Positions 1 through 12,330 of a DNA stretch of 64,000 nucleotides are shown here, piece after piece. Made by a program: the position numbers and the translations under genes. The stretch lies in assembly GCA_903632075.3 (NCBI GenBank), contig CAHIKZ030005436.1, positions 1,727,501 to 1,791,500 on the forward strand. The letters run 5' to 3'. The notes beneath the pieces are model-generated. The model worked only from the letters and a program-made list of their open reading frames with translations, was not told the DNA's origin and made no database searches. Within the stretch, counting starts at the first letter, position 1, and each line of letters begins with the position of its first letter. This DNA is from Acanthosepion pharaonis (Eukaryota > Mollusca > Cephalopoda > Sepiida > Sepiidae).

Positions 1-680
1 AAGCTACAATCAAACTACGAGGCACCTGAAGATTTATACACTGGGATAAAGATATTTTTTTGTTGAAGAACAATCATTTATTTTAAGTAAACCCAAATGA
101 AATCAACGCTTACAGCAAATCTATGAACTTTTTTTGTTAGCATCTATCAGTTTTTCTTAATTTTCATTCCTGTCACGAGGTAAAGTTTCTTTAGTTGGCT
201 TGTACACAATCCTTTCACTGTTTAAAAAGAAAAAAAGGATTCTTTACTGAAATCTCTAAGTATAACATAGTAAAAACCAACTATATATGTGTGTGTATGT
301 CTGCGCGTGTATATATATGTGTATGTGTGTATGCGTGTGTTTGTTCGTGTTTGTGAGTGTAAAGAGAGAGAATAGACAACAGTATATAAGAGATGGCATC
401 TTTCTAAAAATGATAATTAACAGACTGGTCTAATAGAAATTCTTTTGCATAATGAGTACCATTCTCGGAACTCATCTTCTAATATGACCTTGTATCAAAC
501 CTGACTAAGCTTAGTAAATAATAATGGCCTCATGGCTGAAATAGTTATGCGTTTTTTTCGCTATTACTCTAGCCCGTTGTTTGTGTCTGACTAAAATGAA
601 AAACGAATTTTGAGGCCCTTATTATAACACCGCCTTTCTTATCCCATCTTGTCCTTAAGCCATGCTATACTTAATACAGA
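1..680. other. No gene seen; GT-rich tract
   Basis: This stretch is AT-rich and has no open frame worth reporting. The only structured part is an imperfect GT-rich tract at about 286-360, followed by a short GA run near 363-370. I see no mobile-element signature here. Confidence 0.6.
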
Positions 681-905
681 TAGTTATTTACACTAGTTAC
701 ATTGTTTGGATTGTTGTCCTCATATCTGCGGCCATATAAACGACGTTTTGGCCGTTGTACGCTTCTCCAGGTCATTGTAATTGAAGATGGCCGGATCGTG
801 CAACGGCCGAAGAGTTAATATGGCAACAAAAATGAGGGCAAGAATTCGAACAATGTAAATTGTGTAAATAATTGCAATACGTCATCTCAGAAATATAGAT
901 AGATA
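681..905. mobile_element. Inverted pair of PLE-type terminal arms
   Basis: The left half (681-775) is a diverged reverse complement of the right half (781-900). Both end outward in the same sequence, ttattta/cattgttt on the left and gaacaatgtaaat on the right, and the right arm runs into a tail (caatacgtcatctcagaaata) and a short (GATA)n. The right arm holds GAAGA (783-787), then GGCCG (789-793) pairing with CGGCC (804-808) across a 10-base loop, then GAA (809-811). This matches the layout of hammerhead-like cores described in Penelope-like elements. Two other loci at 40603-40815 and 43199-43582 share the architecture. Self-cleavage is not shown, and the CTG before GAAGA is degenerate here. 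Confidence 0.6.
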
Positions 906-1309
906 GATATTCGTAGTTGCAGAAAGTAATTACGTATTTAATCGCTATGAATTATATGCCAACCAACCAAGCCAATACAAATGTTCAATGGTAGGAATCT
1001 GACTAGAATATCATCTCCTTTCTCAGACAGTGTATAGTCTGTCGTGCATTTCTGATATTACGTGGGAAAATTTGCAAAAGTTAACATAGATATTTGAAAT
1101 TATAGAAAAAAAAATTCTTCTTAAGGTTATGCACATTAATAAACATTGATAGTCACTACAGAGTTTTAATGTCTGCAACTTCATTACCTCGAAAGTGGCC
1201 TGCTTTGAGAAATAAGGAAGGTGTTATTTTCTAGCAAGACAATTCAAAACCATATTCTACAAAGCAAACCCAAGAAAGATAAGATCGTTAGTAAGAGAGG
1301 TATTTCTAC

Positions 1310-1620
1310 ATTACTTGTACTCCCTTCCACATCCCTTGTATTCCCATCCACATACCATGTACCCACCCAACCGCATCTCTTGTACTCCTCTCCGTATTCC
1401 TTATAATCCCATACACATTATCTATACTCCCATCCATATGTTTTGTACTCCCCTCCACATCCCTTGTACTCATCCAAATCTCTTGCACTTCCCTCCTCAT
1501 TCCTTGCAATCCTCTCCACATCCCTTGTACTCTATTCCATAGCTCTTGTACTCCCCTCCACATCTCTTGTACTCCCTTCCACATCTCTTGTACTCTCCTC
1601 CACATTCATTGTACTCCCCC
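1310..1620. repeat. Minisatellite, 21-22 bp unit
   Basis: About fourteen imperfect head-to-tail copies of a pyrimidine-rich unit, consensus near cttgtactcccctccacatc. Most units are close to 21 bases, so several frames stay open on both strands, which explains overlapping open frames of 61-99 codons here. Those frames should not be taken as genes. Confidence 0.85.
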
Positions 1621-1659
1621 ATTTTTAACACTTTCAGATGTTCATTTGTTTTTATTACT

Positions 1660-2325
1660 ATATTTCAACACCATCTGCAACAATCTTTTAACCAGGAATG
1701 CCAAGCTTTCACTTTTACATCGCATTATTACAGGTGATGAAAAATGTGTTTGACATGTTAACAGAAAACAAAACAGACAGGAAATGAGAAATCAGTAAGA
1801 ACACAAAAACGAGGAATCCATCTATAGAAGAGTTTGGTTTTGTCTGGTGAAATATGGAAGGTGTTGTCTATTACAAGCTAGGGAACATGGAAGGACCATC
1901 AATGCAGAAGTTTCTTGACGGAAAAAAAAGACTATGCAAACGAAGTATCGCGTCGAAAGTGTCTTGAATTGGTAAACCGAACGTATGTTATTCTTTAACA
2001 TGACAATGTAAAACAAATCCAGCAGAAAATAAGATTAACTGGATGAGGGTTTCTTCCCTATCATCAATACTCCATAGAATTATCGTCGATAGATCTTCGC
2101 TTGTTTCGATCGCGAGATCATTTCACAAGTGAGAAAACATTTACAAGCAGAGAAGTTCAAAACACTCTTTCAAATATTTTTCACTGGGAAACCCAGATTA
2201 CTTTAAGCGTGATATTGAAATTTTGCCGGTCTGTAGACTTTGAAAATGAAATAGACTTCATTTTTGATAATATTCTTTTTTTTATATATATCTTTCTGGT
2301 AAAACGTACCCTATTTTGCTGCATT
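1660..2325 (+). pseudogene. mariner-type transposase fossil
   Basis: Conceptual translation with frameshifts and stops follows the mariner order. Around 1715-1745 it reads LHRIITGDEKCV, the block carrying the first catalytic aspartate. Further on there is a degraded VYYKL block, then WMRVSSLSS in place of the usual W-x-V-LPHPPYSP block. Around 2100-2170 it reads FRSRDHFTSEKTFTSREVQ, the typical C-terminal helix after the third aspartate. The remaining tail continues to about 2325. A related copy lies at 24560-25010. No terminal inverted repeats were identified. The element is dead because stops interrupt every domain. Confidence 0.8.
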
Positions 2326-4295
2326 TAGGACGCATTTTGTCCTGTAAAATATCTCCCCAAACCACCCTGCGTCCTAAATTCGAAGTCCGGTAATGGGAAC
2401 TATAAATTTGGGTTTCAACTCTCCAGTTAAATCCGAATGTGAATCCTGTATCAAAGTTAGAATTATTGTTGCGTCCTTGTTTGTGATGAATTCGTCAGAA
2501 TTAGTGACGATTTCAGGCTTCATTCAGACTACCTTCTTTTCTAATTATTACATTGATATAAATTTGGTACTTATCCGTCTGTAATGAATTTGACATGATT
2601 AGTCAATATTTCGTGCTGAAATATGCCATTCAGCGACTAAAACTGGGGATAGTGGGGAGGGCTATGAATCAAATGAAAACATTTATTCCAATTTCTTCCT
2701 ACAAAATTTGACTGGCGTCTAATAAACATCGGAGCGTCTTATAAACAGCGAAATATGTTAATTACTTTCCGAATATTCTAATATTAGGTTTACTTGCATT
2801 TTACACGTTTTCTGGTAAAAGACTATTACTTTCCAATTGATCTAATATGCACTAATAGATATGATGCTGTTCTTAGATATACACTGGGAGAAACATTAGT
2901 ACTCATACAAATTTTTAATTTATTATATTTCCAACTAATGAATAAACATACTTGTCATATAATTAACTGTACACAGATGCGTAATAACTAAATCGGCATA
3001 GAAAACCAAAAACAATTTTAATTTAATAGAAATAAATCATATTTATTCATTTTATGTAACTGTACGAATATTTGTTTCCCCATACTGTAGCTTTAAAAGA
3101 TGGCTGCGTTCTTTACTAACAGAAACCATTGTACGACTAGCAAACCTCACAGGAAGAATTGTGGCTTAAACATTATGTCATGCACCCAGAGAATTATACA
3201 CTTTGGTACTATTAGTCTTGAATAAGATCAGTGCCAAAATATTTGTGCATGTTTGCATAGTTACACACAACTTGAAATGATTCGAATAATTTTCTAAAAG
3301 CATATAGCCTTAAGCAGAGTAGCAAAGGCACTTTTCACGTCTATTTTTAAACAATGCATGCTCATTAAAAGCTTTCAGTTGACGTGGACAACTATACTAA
3401 GAAGCAGTGTTGAGCTTCAGACGAAATGGAGCCTTGCATCAGAGATAAGGAAGTAATCGTTTTATCATGTGTTTTTAATAATATTTCTAACACTCTTTGA
3501 ATTATGAATTTGAGAAAAAACAGTCCTTTTTCTATCCAACTAAATTCGCAATCACCCTAGAATATACGTTTCAAAGATTTTAGTGTTTCTTGTATAAGAA
3601 TTTAAAACGCAGAGTTTAAGACCTAAGAGAATTTTATCTTTTTTCTATATCTTGCAAAAGTCTGTTTTTCTAATAATTAATCAGGTTCAGACAGATTCCT
3701 TCGATGCAGAAGATTTTGACAGTTTTTATATGCCTGGTGCCGTATGGATATGTGAGATCATCTCTCGGCACAGCTTCTATTTCTTTGCAGCTCTAAGCAC
3801 TATTTGTGTCCTTAATATCCTATATATTCGCTATTCTGCCATTTACTTACACATTTCGTTAGGTAAATTATTCGGCGTTTCCCTTTGCTCTTTGCCTTCA
3901 GTATGCAATGCGCGTATTAAATTCTCCAAGACATCTGTCCTCATGATATTTTCCAGAAATTTCAACTGTCCCGTTCTGATTATAAATATTTCATTTCGTC
4001 CCCCATTTTCCTAAAATCTGCTTTATTGCTCACATATTTCCGTCAATAGTATCTCCAGTATCTTTCTATAGAGCCATATGCCTGTTGGCTGTAGTTTTCT
4101 CTTCATTTGTTAGAAAATTGTTCAGCATTCATTTCCATGTAAGTTGATTGCAATTACAAAGCAGTTAGCCTCGCCTTCGTTATTTCAATTCATCTTTGGA
4201 TTTGTGGCACAACGTCTTTCATCTATAATAATACTCCCAGATTCTGTAATTGCTGGACTGTGGCTTTTCAATTCATAGCTAGCATCTTGGACAGT
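2326..4295. other. No recognisable gene
   Basis: AT-rich DNA. Two short pieces (about 2330-2395 and 2710-2750) share a gcgtc-ttata/ctaaa style motif seen in dispersed animal repeats, but they are too short to classify. A 120-codon plus-strand frame at 3652-4014 has no initiation context or family I recognise. Its minus-strand translation vaguely resembles retroelement endonuclease sequence but not convincingly. Confidence 0.4.
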
Positions 4296-4301
4296 CTCTC
4301 T

Positions 4302-4338
<37 letters not shown>
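4296..4338. repeat. (CT)n microsatellite
   Basis: Nearly uninterrupted CT dinucleotide tract with one irregular step near its left end. It creates an RE-repeat open frame on the minus strand that is an artefact. Confidence 0.95.
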
Positions 4339-4341
<3 letters not shown>

Positions 4342-4990
4342 ATACACCTATATATTCGAACTGTTTTCCTCGTCTTTGTTATTTTAGTCACTGTGTTTTG
4401 AATGCTTCATGGGCGTGGTGTACTCCGTCACAATCTCGGAATTTCGAACTTGATTTAATCCACAGGAATCAACTTTTATCACTCCTTCTATAAATACTAA
4501 TGGAGTTATCGCCCATTTGTTTATTCTTCTTCATGAATTATCAAAATGGCCATATAAGAGAAAAATTAGCTAATACGAGATTATTCGTTTGTATACGAAG
4601 GCAAATTAAAACAAACTACTTCCTGTATACAGAAAACAGGATTCCGTTCAACATTTCAAGAATGCTACTGAATATAATAACATTAGCCTAGTTAAATGTA
4701 ATGCAAGTTTTATTACTGAGTTATGGTCGTACTTAATACTCCAGGTAAATATTGCATTCCATCATCTCATTAATGGCTACAAGCGAGTGAAAGTTGTATG
4801 TATTTGTCAGATCTCGGAGACTTGTGCTTAAGAATAACAAAGAACTCTACCAAATAACAGAAACCACGTCACTCGTAAACTTTCAACAGTAGCAACAAAT
4901 AAAATGGATAACAAGTATAATTCGAAAAGAAACAAAATGGTACATTCAAGAGTTTAAATGGAGGAAAATAAATGATTCTCTGAAGGGGAA

Positions 4991-6203
4991 TACGTTATAT
5001 TTGAAAGCAATCCTTAAACTAATACGTTATATTTGAAAGTAATCCTTAACCTAATATGTTATATTTGAAAGTAATCCTTAACCTAATATGTTATATTTGA
5101 AAGTAATCCTTAACCTAATATGTTATATTTGAAATTAATTCTTAACCTAATATGTTATATTTGAAAGATATACTTAACCTAATACGGTGTAAAAGAAAGT
5201 AATCCTTAACCTAATATGTTATATTTGAAAGTAATCCTTAAACTAATACGCTATATTTGAAAGTAATCCTTATCCTAATATGTTATATTTGAAAGTAATA
5301 CTTAACCTAATACGGTGTAAATGAAAGTAATCCTTAACCTAATATGTTATATTTGAAAGTGATCCTTAAACTAATACGCTATATTTGAAAGTAATCCTTA
5401 ACCTAATAAGTTATATTTGAAATTAATTCTTAACCTAATATATTATATTTGAAAGTAATCCTTAACCTAATACGCTGTAAATGAAAGTAATCCTTAACCT
5501 AATATGTTATATTTGAAAGTGATCCTTAAACTAATACGCTATATTTGAAAGTAATCCTTATCCTAATAAGTTATATTTGAAATTAATTCTTAACCTAATA
5601 TATTATATTTGAAAGTAATACTTAACCTAATACGGTGTAAATGAAAGTAATCCTTAACCTAATATGTTATATTTGAAAGTAATCCTTAAACTAATACGCT
5701 ATATTTGAAAGTAATCCTTATCCTAATATGTTATATTTGAAAGTAATACTTAACCTAATACGGTGTAAATGAAAGTAATCCTTAACCTAATATGTTATAT
5801 TTGAAAGTGATCCTTAAACTAATACGCTATATTTGAAAGTAATCCTTAACCTAATAAGTTATATTTGAAATTAATTCTTAACCTAATATATTATATTTGA
5901 AAGTAATCCTTAACCTAATACGCTGTAAATGAAAGTAATCCTTAACCTAATATGTTATATTTGAAAGTAATACTTTACCTAATACGGTGTAAATGAAAGT
6001 AATCCTTAATCTAATACGTTATAATTGAAATTTACCCTTAACATAATGTTACATTATAATTAATGCTTAACCTAATACATTATATTTGAAAGTAATCCTT
6101 AATCTAATATGCTATAGTTGAAAGTAATCCTTAACCTAATACGTTATAATTGGAATTTATCCTTGATCTAATACGTTATATTTGAAAGTAATCCCTAACC
6201 TAA
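4991..6203. repeat. 32-bp tandem array with higher-order structure
   Basis: Thirty-eight contiguous copies can be laid out by eye. Thirty-seven are exactly 32 bases and one, near 6047, is 29, giving 1,213 bases. The unit reads roughly tatgttatatttgaaagt followed by aatccttaacctaa. Variant types recur: tacggtgtaaatg, tacgctat..tatcc, taagtt..attaattc and tatatt. Units 8-16 (5215-5502) and 22-30 (5663-5950) carry the same nine-type order, 448 bases or 14 units apart, so there is a higher-order layer above the monomer. The ends are more diverged, as expected of tandem arrays homogenised by unequal exchange. No coding frame passes through. The CCTTAACCTAA portion is only superficially telomere-like. 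Confidence 0.95.
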
Positions 6204-6971
<768 letters not shown>

Positions 6972-6986
6972 TACATCCATGAGATC

Positions 6987-8918
6987 GCTAAAAAAGAGCA
7001 TAGCATGATGATGAAGACCTTGAACTTGACGAAAACAAAATTCTATTGTCTAAATGTTTATGTTATTATTAAGAGGAAACATCAAAGTATTTTGGGGGTA
7101 TTTTTTTACATTTTTTAATCGTTACGAGCACGTCCGAAATTTTAGTTAAAAATCTTGTTTTTTTTTTGAGTCATCAAAATTGACAGATAATTGATTATGG
7201 GATTCATTTTTTTTTCAGTTTATAAAAAAGATGAAAATCTCACTTTGAAATTCTTTTTAATATCAATTATCATTTTTTCAAAACTTATTTTTAGAAAATC
7301 AGAAATTATAATATTTATTTAAAATATTTTGAACCAAGGTTGACTTAGGTTCTGCGCCTAAAAGATGTAATTTGAAAATAAACAAAGCAGGTCATAAGCT
7401 TTCGCGTCACTTGACAGGTGATGAATGACGTATTGACGGATTTACGTGATCATAATTTGTTCTACGGAAGCCGAAAAGTGAAGTTATTTAGATTTAATTG
7501 AACAAATTATTTACCTCGTTATTTTTAAGGAAAACTTTCAGCGCTCTTTTTTTTCTTTTTTTTTTTTTGTACTTAGTTTTCACCTTTATGTTTACAATGC
7601 TTTATGGAAAATATATTATAAAGAAATTCAAATCAGACCGTTAAGAGTGAGATTAAATTTCATATTTCATAAGAAAGGTATCTAATTAATTTATAGCTAC
7701 CTTTCTTATGAAATTTTATCAGAAGTGTACATAAAATACTATACTTTTATGTACATTTATTCCATTTTACTGTGTTATTTGTATTTTCATTCATTTTATT
7801 ATTAATTTTGATATTTCATTCATGGAAAAGTGTCATAACTGAGATTAATATAAAAATAAGTTCATATAAATTTCATAAGATGATACCGATATTTGTAGGT
7901 ACCCTTCTCAGTTGAAATTGAAAAATCAAATTAACTTCTCCACACGTGTTTCGCAAAAGTAAAGGCATTAACAGCGGAGAACAATGCTTAACTCAAATAA
8001 CGCAACTTAATTGTATTCTGGTTGGTCTTCCGTACGTTATAATTACAGCCCGATTATAAACACAAAATTAGATGTCTTAATTACTGCGGATCATCTGATT
8101 AGTCAAAATGATACAATTTACAACGCGCTAAAAAGATCTATCTCATAACGACACTTATGAACCCCGGTGCGGCTTTTAACTAATTTTATAATATTTTAAC
8201 AACTTAAATGTAAAAATCTATTATAATTAAAGAAATTACAAATAATTGTATTAAAAATGCATTTTTCATCGAAAAAATGTTTTGCTTTCAGAAAGTATTG
8301 TCCACATTCATAAAAATAACTAAAAGCAAATAAAAGCATTTGAAATTAAATAATATATTTGTTTTATTGAGTTTTGTATGTTACAATTCAAAGCTGATTT
8401 TCAGGTAGTGGGATCCAATTAAAAAAAAATGATTTGTATTACTTAAAGTTTTGTGCTTTTAACTATTCTAATGACTAAACCCGATGCGATCGAATTTCTA
8501 TCGTTTTCATAAAATTAGTTATGGGGTGAAGGATTAATAAATATAAAAGAATATTTCTGCCATGACTTTAATAAAAAAACATATTTCTAATAATGTCGAT
8601 CATCTGTGAATAGTTTCTGAAAGTTTCATTAACATCAGAAAATTATTTTTATTTTTGCAAGATTTTCCGAATTAATGTGTCATACAAAAAAAGTGCTAAA
8701 AAATGTATATCTAATTTTACTAGTTCCGGTGATACAAAGAGAAACAAGGTTTATTTAAATGAAAATCCAGATTGTTCTAAAAAGAAGGAAAATGTTTGAA
8801 AAATAAAAATAAAAAACTTTGATCTTTCCTCGTAATAATAAAATGAACATTTAGACGATAAAATTTTGTTTTCGTCAAGTTTGGCGTCTGTCTTTTTCAT
8901 CATGCTATGCTATTTTAA
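6987..8918. mobile_element. AT-rich element with ~105-bp inverted ends
   Basis: The left end (6987-7092) is closely matched by the reverse complement of the right end (8813-8918). Exact blocks include gcatagcatgatga at 6998-7011 against its complement at 8897-8910, and cttgacgaaaacaaaat at 7025-7041 against its complement near 8863-8879. Similarity continues inward through a tattatta-aagaggaaa block and, more weakly, to about 7170 and 8720. Total length is about 1.93 kb. The interior is very AT-rich, has no long open frame and holds a perfect hairpin at 7664-7714. This fits a non-autonomous DNA transposon or foldback element. I could not define a target duplication; the left end abuts (AT)n. 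Confidence 0.75.
7664..7714. repeat. Perfect 17-bp hairpin
   Basis: The sequence atttcataagaaaggta at 7664-7680 is repeated as its exact reverse complement at 7698-7714, separated by a 17-base AT-rich loop. It lies inside the inverted-end element at 6987-8918. It might be a nested small foldback or a structural part of that element. Confidence 0.9.
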
Positions 8919-9436
8919 AGAAACTAAGTTTGGCTCCTCATTGTTGCAGTATGGCGTAATCAACAAGTTGAGCTTACTGATCTTGCTCGTTCAAATCCTT
9001 GGTCACAATGTGCTAGCGGAACCATCAACGTCTTCCCGAACCGTTCATTCTAAACAATTTTATTCACGAGGCTTGGCATAAGCTGTGGAATGGTTTTGCA
9101 GACACGTCACAATTCTGGCGCCCTTCGATCGCCTTTGACACGGCAGATAACATCAGTTGTAATGTCTTGAAGACTAAAGCGGATAAACAAAAACGAAAAT
9201 TATTTATGACTCTGACAATTATATCTTGCTATATGTGTATTGCTTTAAAGGCCAGCTTACTCAATTATTTCTGATTCTCATATAAAAGAAATTATTTAAA
9301 TGATGTTTAAATTAATAAATATGTTCATACTAAAACAACATGGCTAAACAGTGTAGCAATGGTGCTTTCATCTAGATTTGTGGGAGGTAGTTCTGCCGCA
9401 ACCTGTACGTACTTTCATAAAAAAAAATAATATAAC

Positions 9437-9437
<1 letters not shown>
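8919..9437. other. No gene supported
   Basis: A 71-codon plus-strand frame at 8866-9081 starts inside the inverted end of the upstream element and has no domain I recognise. The rest is AT-rich without repeats I can name. Confidence 0.4.
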
Positions 9438-9485
<48 letters not shown>

Positions 9486-9791
9486 TTATTTCCTTTGATT
9501 TCTGGTGTGTGCACATTTCTTTCTGGGTCTCGCCCAGAGACCTAAGGTTAGAAATGGCATCATGACACTGCAAAAAAAAAAAAAAAAAATTACATAGCTA
9601 AAACCATTTGTAAGGTGTGGGCTGTGCTCATGAGAACATTTTTTTTGTATTTCTTTAAGGCATGGGCTTCTAGGAATCCCTTCAATTAGTCTACTGGAAT
9701 CTTTTCCAACCAATCCGAGGGCTCCAACTATAACAGTGATTGTTGATGTTCCCATGTGCCACATTTTTCAGATTTCGATTTCAAGGTCCTT

Positions 9792-9835
<44 letters not shown>
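9438..9835 (-). pseudogene. LINE 3' part with (TAA)n tail
   Basis: On the minus strand from about 9792 the translation reads KDLEIEI, stop, KMWHMGTS, then VIVGALG and EIQK. This is the conserved C-terminal region of a widespread invertebrate LINE-type open frame (block IEIEKMW...VVVGALG...EIQK...TAHI). The frame then decays through a poly(A)-derived run (9572-9589) and ends near 9486, directly followed by (TAA)n in the sense orientation (9438-9485). A second (ATT)n tract (9793-9835) abuts the 5' side and cuts the coding block at YKD. Related pieces are at 10370-11210 and 44114-44570. Confidence 0.75.
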
Positions 9836-10229
9836 TCTGTATGTACTTCCTACTTTGTATCTTGTAAAACTGAGTCCAAACTATGGATATTCGTAACAAG
9901 ATACAAAATGGAATCTGCAAAGTTATGGGTTCATACTTGACAAACACTTCAATCACTTTTTCACCGTCGTAACGTGTCTTTTCTTTAAAGTAGTTTTGCT
10001 CTCATTTCCTCTTTAGTAAGTCGATTTCATGAATGTAAACAGTGTATGACATTTGCAGTTAAGTTTCTTAATTTTACCGTTAGAATTACTAGTTATATCC
10101 GTAAGTTCTATGCTGATAGTTTATTTTCCTGCTCTTGCTTGTGGAACACTTTTCAAGCTTTCTATTTTCCGGTCATCTACGATCTGCAAAAAGTTAAATG
10201 CACTGTTTCCTTGAATCTTCTTCTTTAAC

Positions 10230-10231
<2 letters not shown>

Positions 10232-10268
<37 letters not shown>
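10232..10268. repeat. (CT)n microsatellite
   Basis: Pure CT dinucleotide tract. Confidence 0.95.
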
Positions 10269-10272
<4 letters not shown>

Positions 10273-10369
10273 CCCCTTATATCCTTGTGTCTTTTGTAGC
10301 CTTGCTTGGGGTTTATGATAAAACAAACAAACCTGTATAGTGTTTATACATTCTTTCCTTTCATTATAC

Positions 10370-10822
10370 TTTCCTGAGTAGATAAGCATTTCCACATAAT
10401 TAATCGTTTATAAACAGGGTCTACTAGGAATTTTGATTAATATACTTGTAACTCTCTTGATCGAATCCAGAGCTCCAAGTTTGTTTTTTATTATTTCAGT
10501 TTCAAGATCCTTATATTTACCTATTTTGTCTTTTTTAACCGACTTATTTTTATCTGATGGCACTATCAAAAGTATTTTTGTTTTAATGTGTCAGCATGAA
10601 TGGTAAACTCCAATAGAAATTGTATACATTGCATAATGAATTGTAAGAACTGTCAAGTTCCATAGTGTTGTGGGGCACTCCCCTCTTTACATAAGATGGA
10701 CTCGTCCAAAGTATACTTATACTGATAGAGAGAATACCTGCTGTTGAGATACGTGGAGATGCGTTGACAGATTGAGAGATACGGAGACAGATACAGGGTG
10801 CTCCAGAGAGTTATACAAGAGT

Positions 10823-10861
<39 letters not shown>

Positions 10862-11210
10862 TGATTACGGCTTTAATTACAGGGACTTGTACATATACTT
10901 TCTACTAACCCGCATTCCTGGACTACTAATCTTCACTTCAAGTCTTTATTCTTACATTTAATACACTTATTTTTCTATCTCAAATACTGCAGTTGTTTAT
11001 TTATTTGTGCAGGATTCCATTCACGGAATCCACAACACATAGCTTTTTCAACTCCCTAGACAGAACATGGTATTTTTCAATCGGTTCAGTTTCTTATATT
11101 GCAATGTCAATAATTTGACATTTGCTACTCTGCTTATCTATAAAAATAAGATCGGTTCTTCCTGCTTCAGTGATCTGTGCCGATCGAGAAATGCCATAAT
11201 AATGGCTTGT
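10370..11210 (-). pseudogene. LINE fragment, same family, interrupted
   Basis: Two minus-strand blocks belong to the family seen at 9438-9835. The upstream one (about 11210-11080) translates to AQITEAGRTDLIFIDKQ then KCQIIDIAI, matching the RPDI-KDK-LIDIA block. The downstream one (about 10565-10400) reads KIGKYKDLETEI, then LGALDSIK and IPSRP. The roughly 500 bases between them are longer than expected and hold a (GA)n tract at 10824-10860, so an insertion is likely. Frameshifts show it is dead. Confidence 0.6.
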
Positions 11211-11744
11211 GATTTGTCAGATAAATTTGTTCTATCTTTTTCAATATTATTTGTATTAAAACGCAATATATTTTGGCGTTGCGTTATCTCTTTACTGTAG
11301 CTCTATCCGTCCGATGCAATTAGTGATTTTCAGACGTAGGATGATGAAGCGCCAAATAAACATCACTTTCGACATCTCTTTCTTCAACACAACATCGTTT
11401 GCTGCCATGACTCTCATTTGATCAAAAATGTTATTCAAGAAATGGTCGGCAATTTCTATCGCACCCGCCATTTTCTCTCTATATAGCAAATCTGATTATC
11501 ATATTTGTCGATTGAATTCCAACATGAGTTTCGTTCAACAACGACGTAGATGTGAAAACAAGGCTCCATGAATTCTGAGGGACAAGACCTAGTGATTTAT
11601 ACTGTCAAGGCATTGACAAGAATTTTGGTAAGAAGTTGTGAACAGCGAACCAGAATATATTATTTACACAGTTCTTAGAAGTGTTGACGAATAGTGGAAA
11701 AACGAACGAATTTATTATTATCGTGTAACCGTAAGTTATATGGT

Positions 11745-11945
11745 AACATTTCTTCTCGTACTTCTCGGCTGTGGAGCTCTCTTCCAGCTTCTTGCATTCC
11801 AGACAAGTTTGATCTTTAAAAATCAGTCGTTATCTATTGTCTTAATGATTACTCTTCTATTGTTCTCGCTCCTAAACCATACTTCTTTTCTCTAGGTCTC
11901 TCACAAACAATTACCCCCGTGTCTTAGTGGCTAAAATGCCTTACA
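11745..11945 (+). pseudogene. LINE C-terminal tail fragment
   Basis: The plus strand translates to RTSRLWSSLPASCIPDKFDL, a hallmark C-terminal block (SRTSRLWNSLP) of CR1/Jockey-like LINEs. The following 3' segment includes cccccgtgtcttagtggct, which is the degraded form of the 3' UTR motif ccttgcgtcctagtggc seen intact at 15905-15930. This explains a stretch that at first looks like a tRNA box A. Confidence 0.7.
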
Positions 11946-12230
11946 TGGAGTGAATTCGATTTTTTTAAAAAGTATCTTATAACATTATTTTCTTTTTCTC
12001 TTACTTTCAGATCTGATCCACTTCTCATAAGGGAGGGAAAATCATGTTCGAATTCTAGTTGTGAAAGCTTTTAAGACTGTCAAAGTTACCCCAATAATGT
12101 AAAATTATTTTTAATCAGGTCCAATACAGATCATATTTACTTGTTTTTCACTGACATATCGAATGGTTTCCATGGGAAGTATATCTTCTCTTGGTCTTCG
12201 AAAGGAGAATCTTAAACTACATTATATCAT

Positions 12231-12233
<3 letters not shown>
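11946..12233. other. No gene seen
   Basis: AT-rich, no family signature. One catgttcgaattctag motif near 12043 resembles a pol III B box, but no matching A box was found at the right distance. Confidence 0.4.
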
Positions 12234-12299
<66 letters not shown>

Positions 12300-12330
12300 G
12301 GTGTGGTGCTTGTGTGTGTGTGTATGTGTG
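12234..12330. repeat. (AT)n with GT-rich flank
   Basis: A 64-base pure AT tract (12234-12297) followed by an imperfect GT-rich run. Confidence 0.95.

Noticed and set aside
1221..1737. Multiple open frames on both strands
   Set aside because: Produced by a 21-22 base tandem unit whose length keeps frames open; no protein family recognised.
3652..4014. 120-codon plus-strand frame as a gene
   Set aside because: Composition equals AT-rich background, no domain, and opposite-strand translation looks equally coding-like.
4991..6203. CRISPR-like array
   Set aside because: Repeats are contiguous with no spacers, drift gradually and lie in animal-type DNA, so it is a minisatellite.
4991..6203. Interstitial telomere repeat because of CCTTAACCTAA
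   Set aside because: The motif occurs once per 32-base unit and is not a TTAGGG-type hexamer series.
11918..12058. tRNA gene or SINE head
   Set aside because: The apparent A box is the degraded 3' UTR motif of the LINE tail that ends here, and the possible B box near 12043 has no partner at the right distance.
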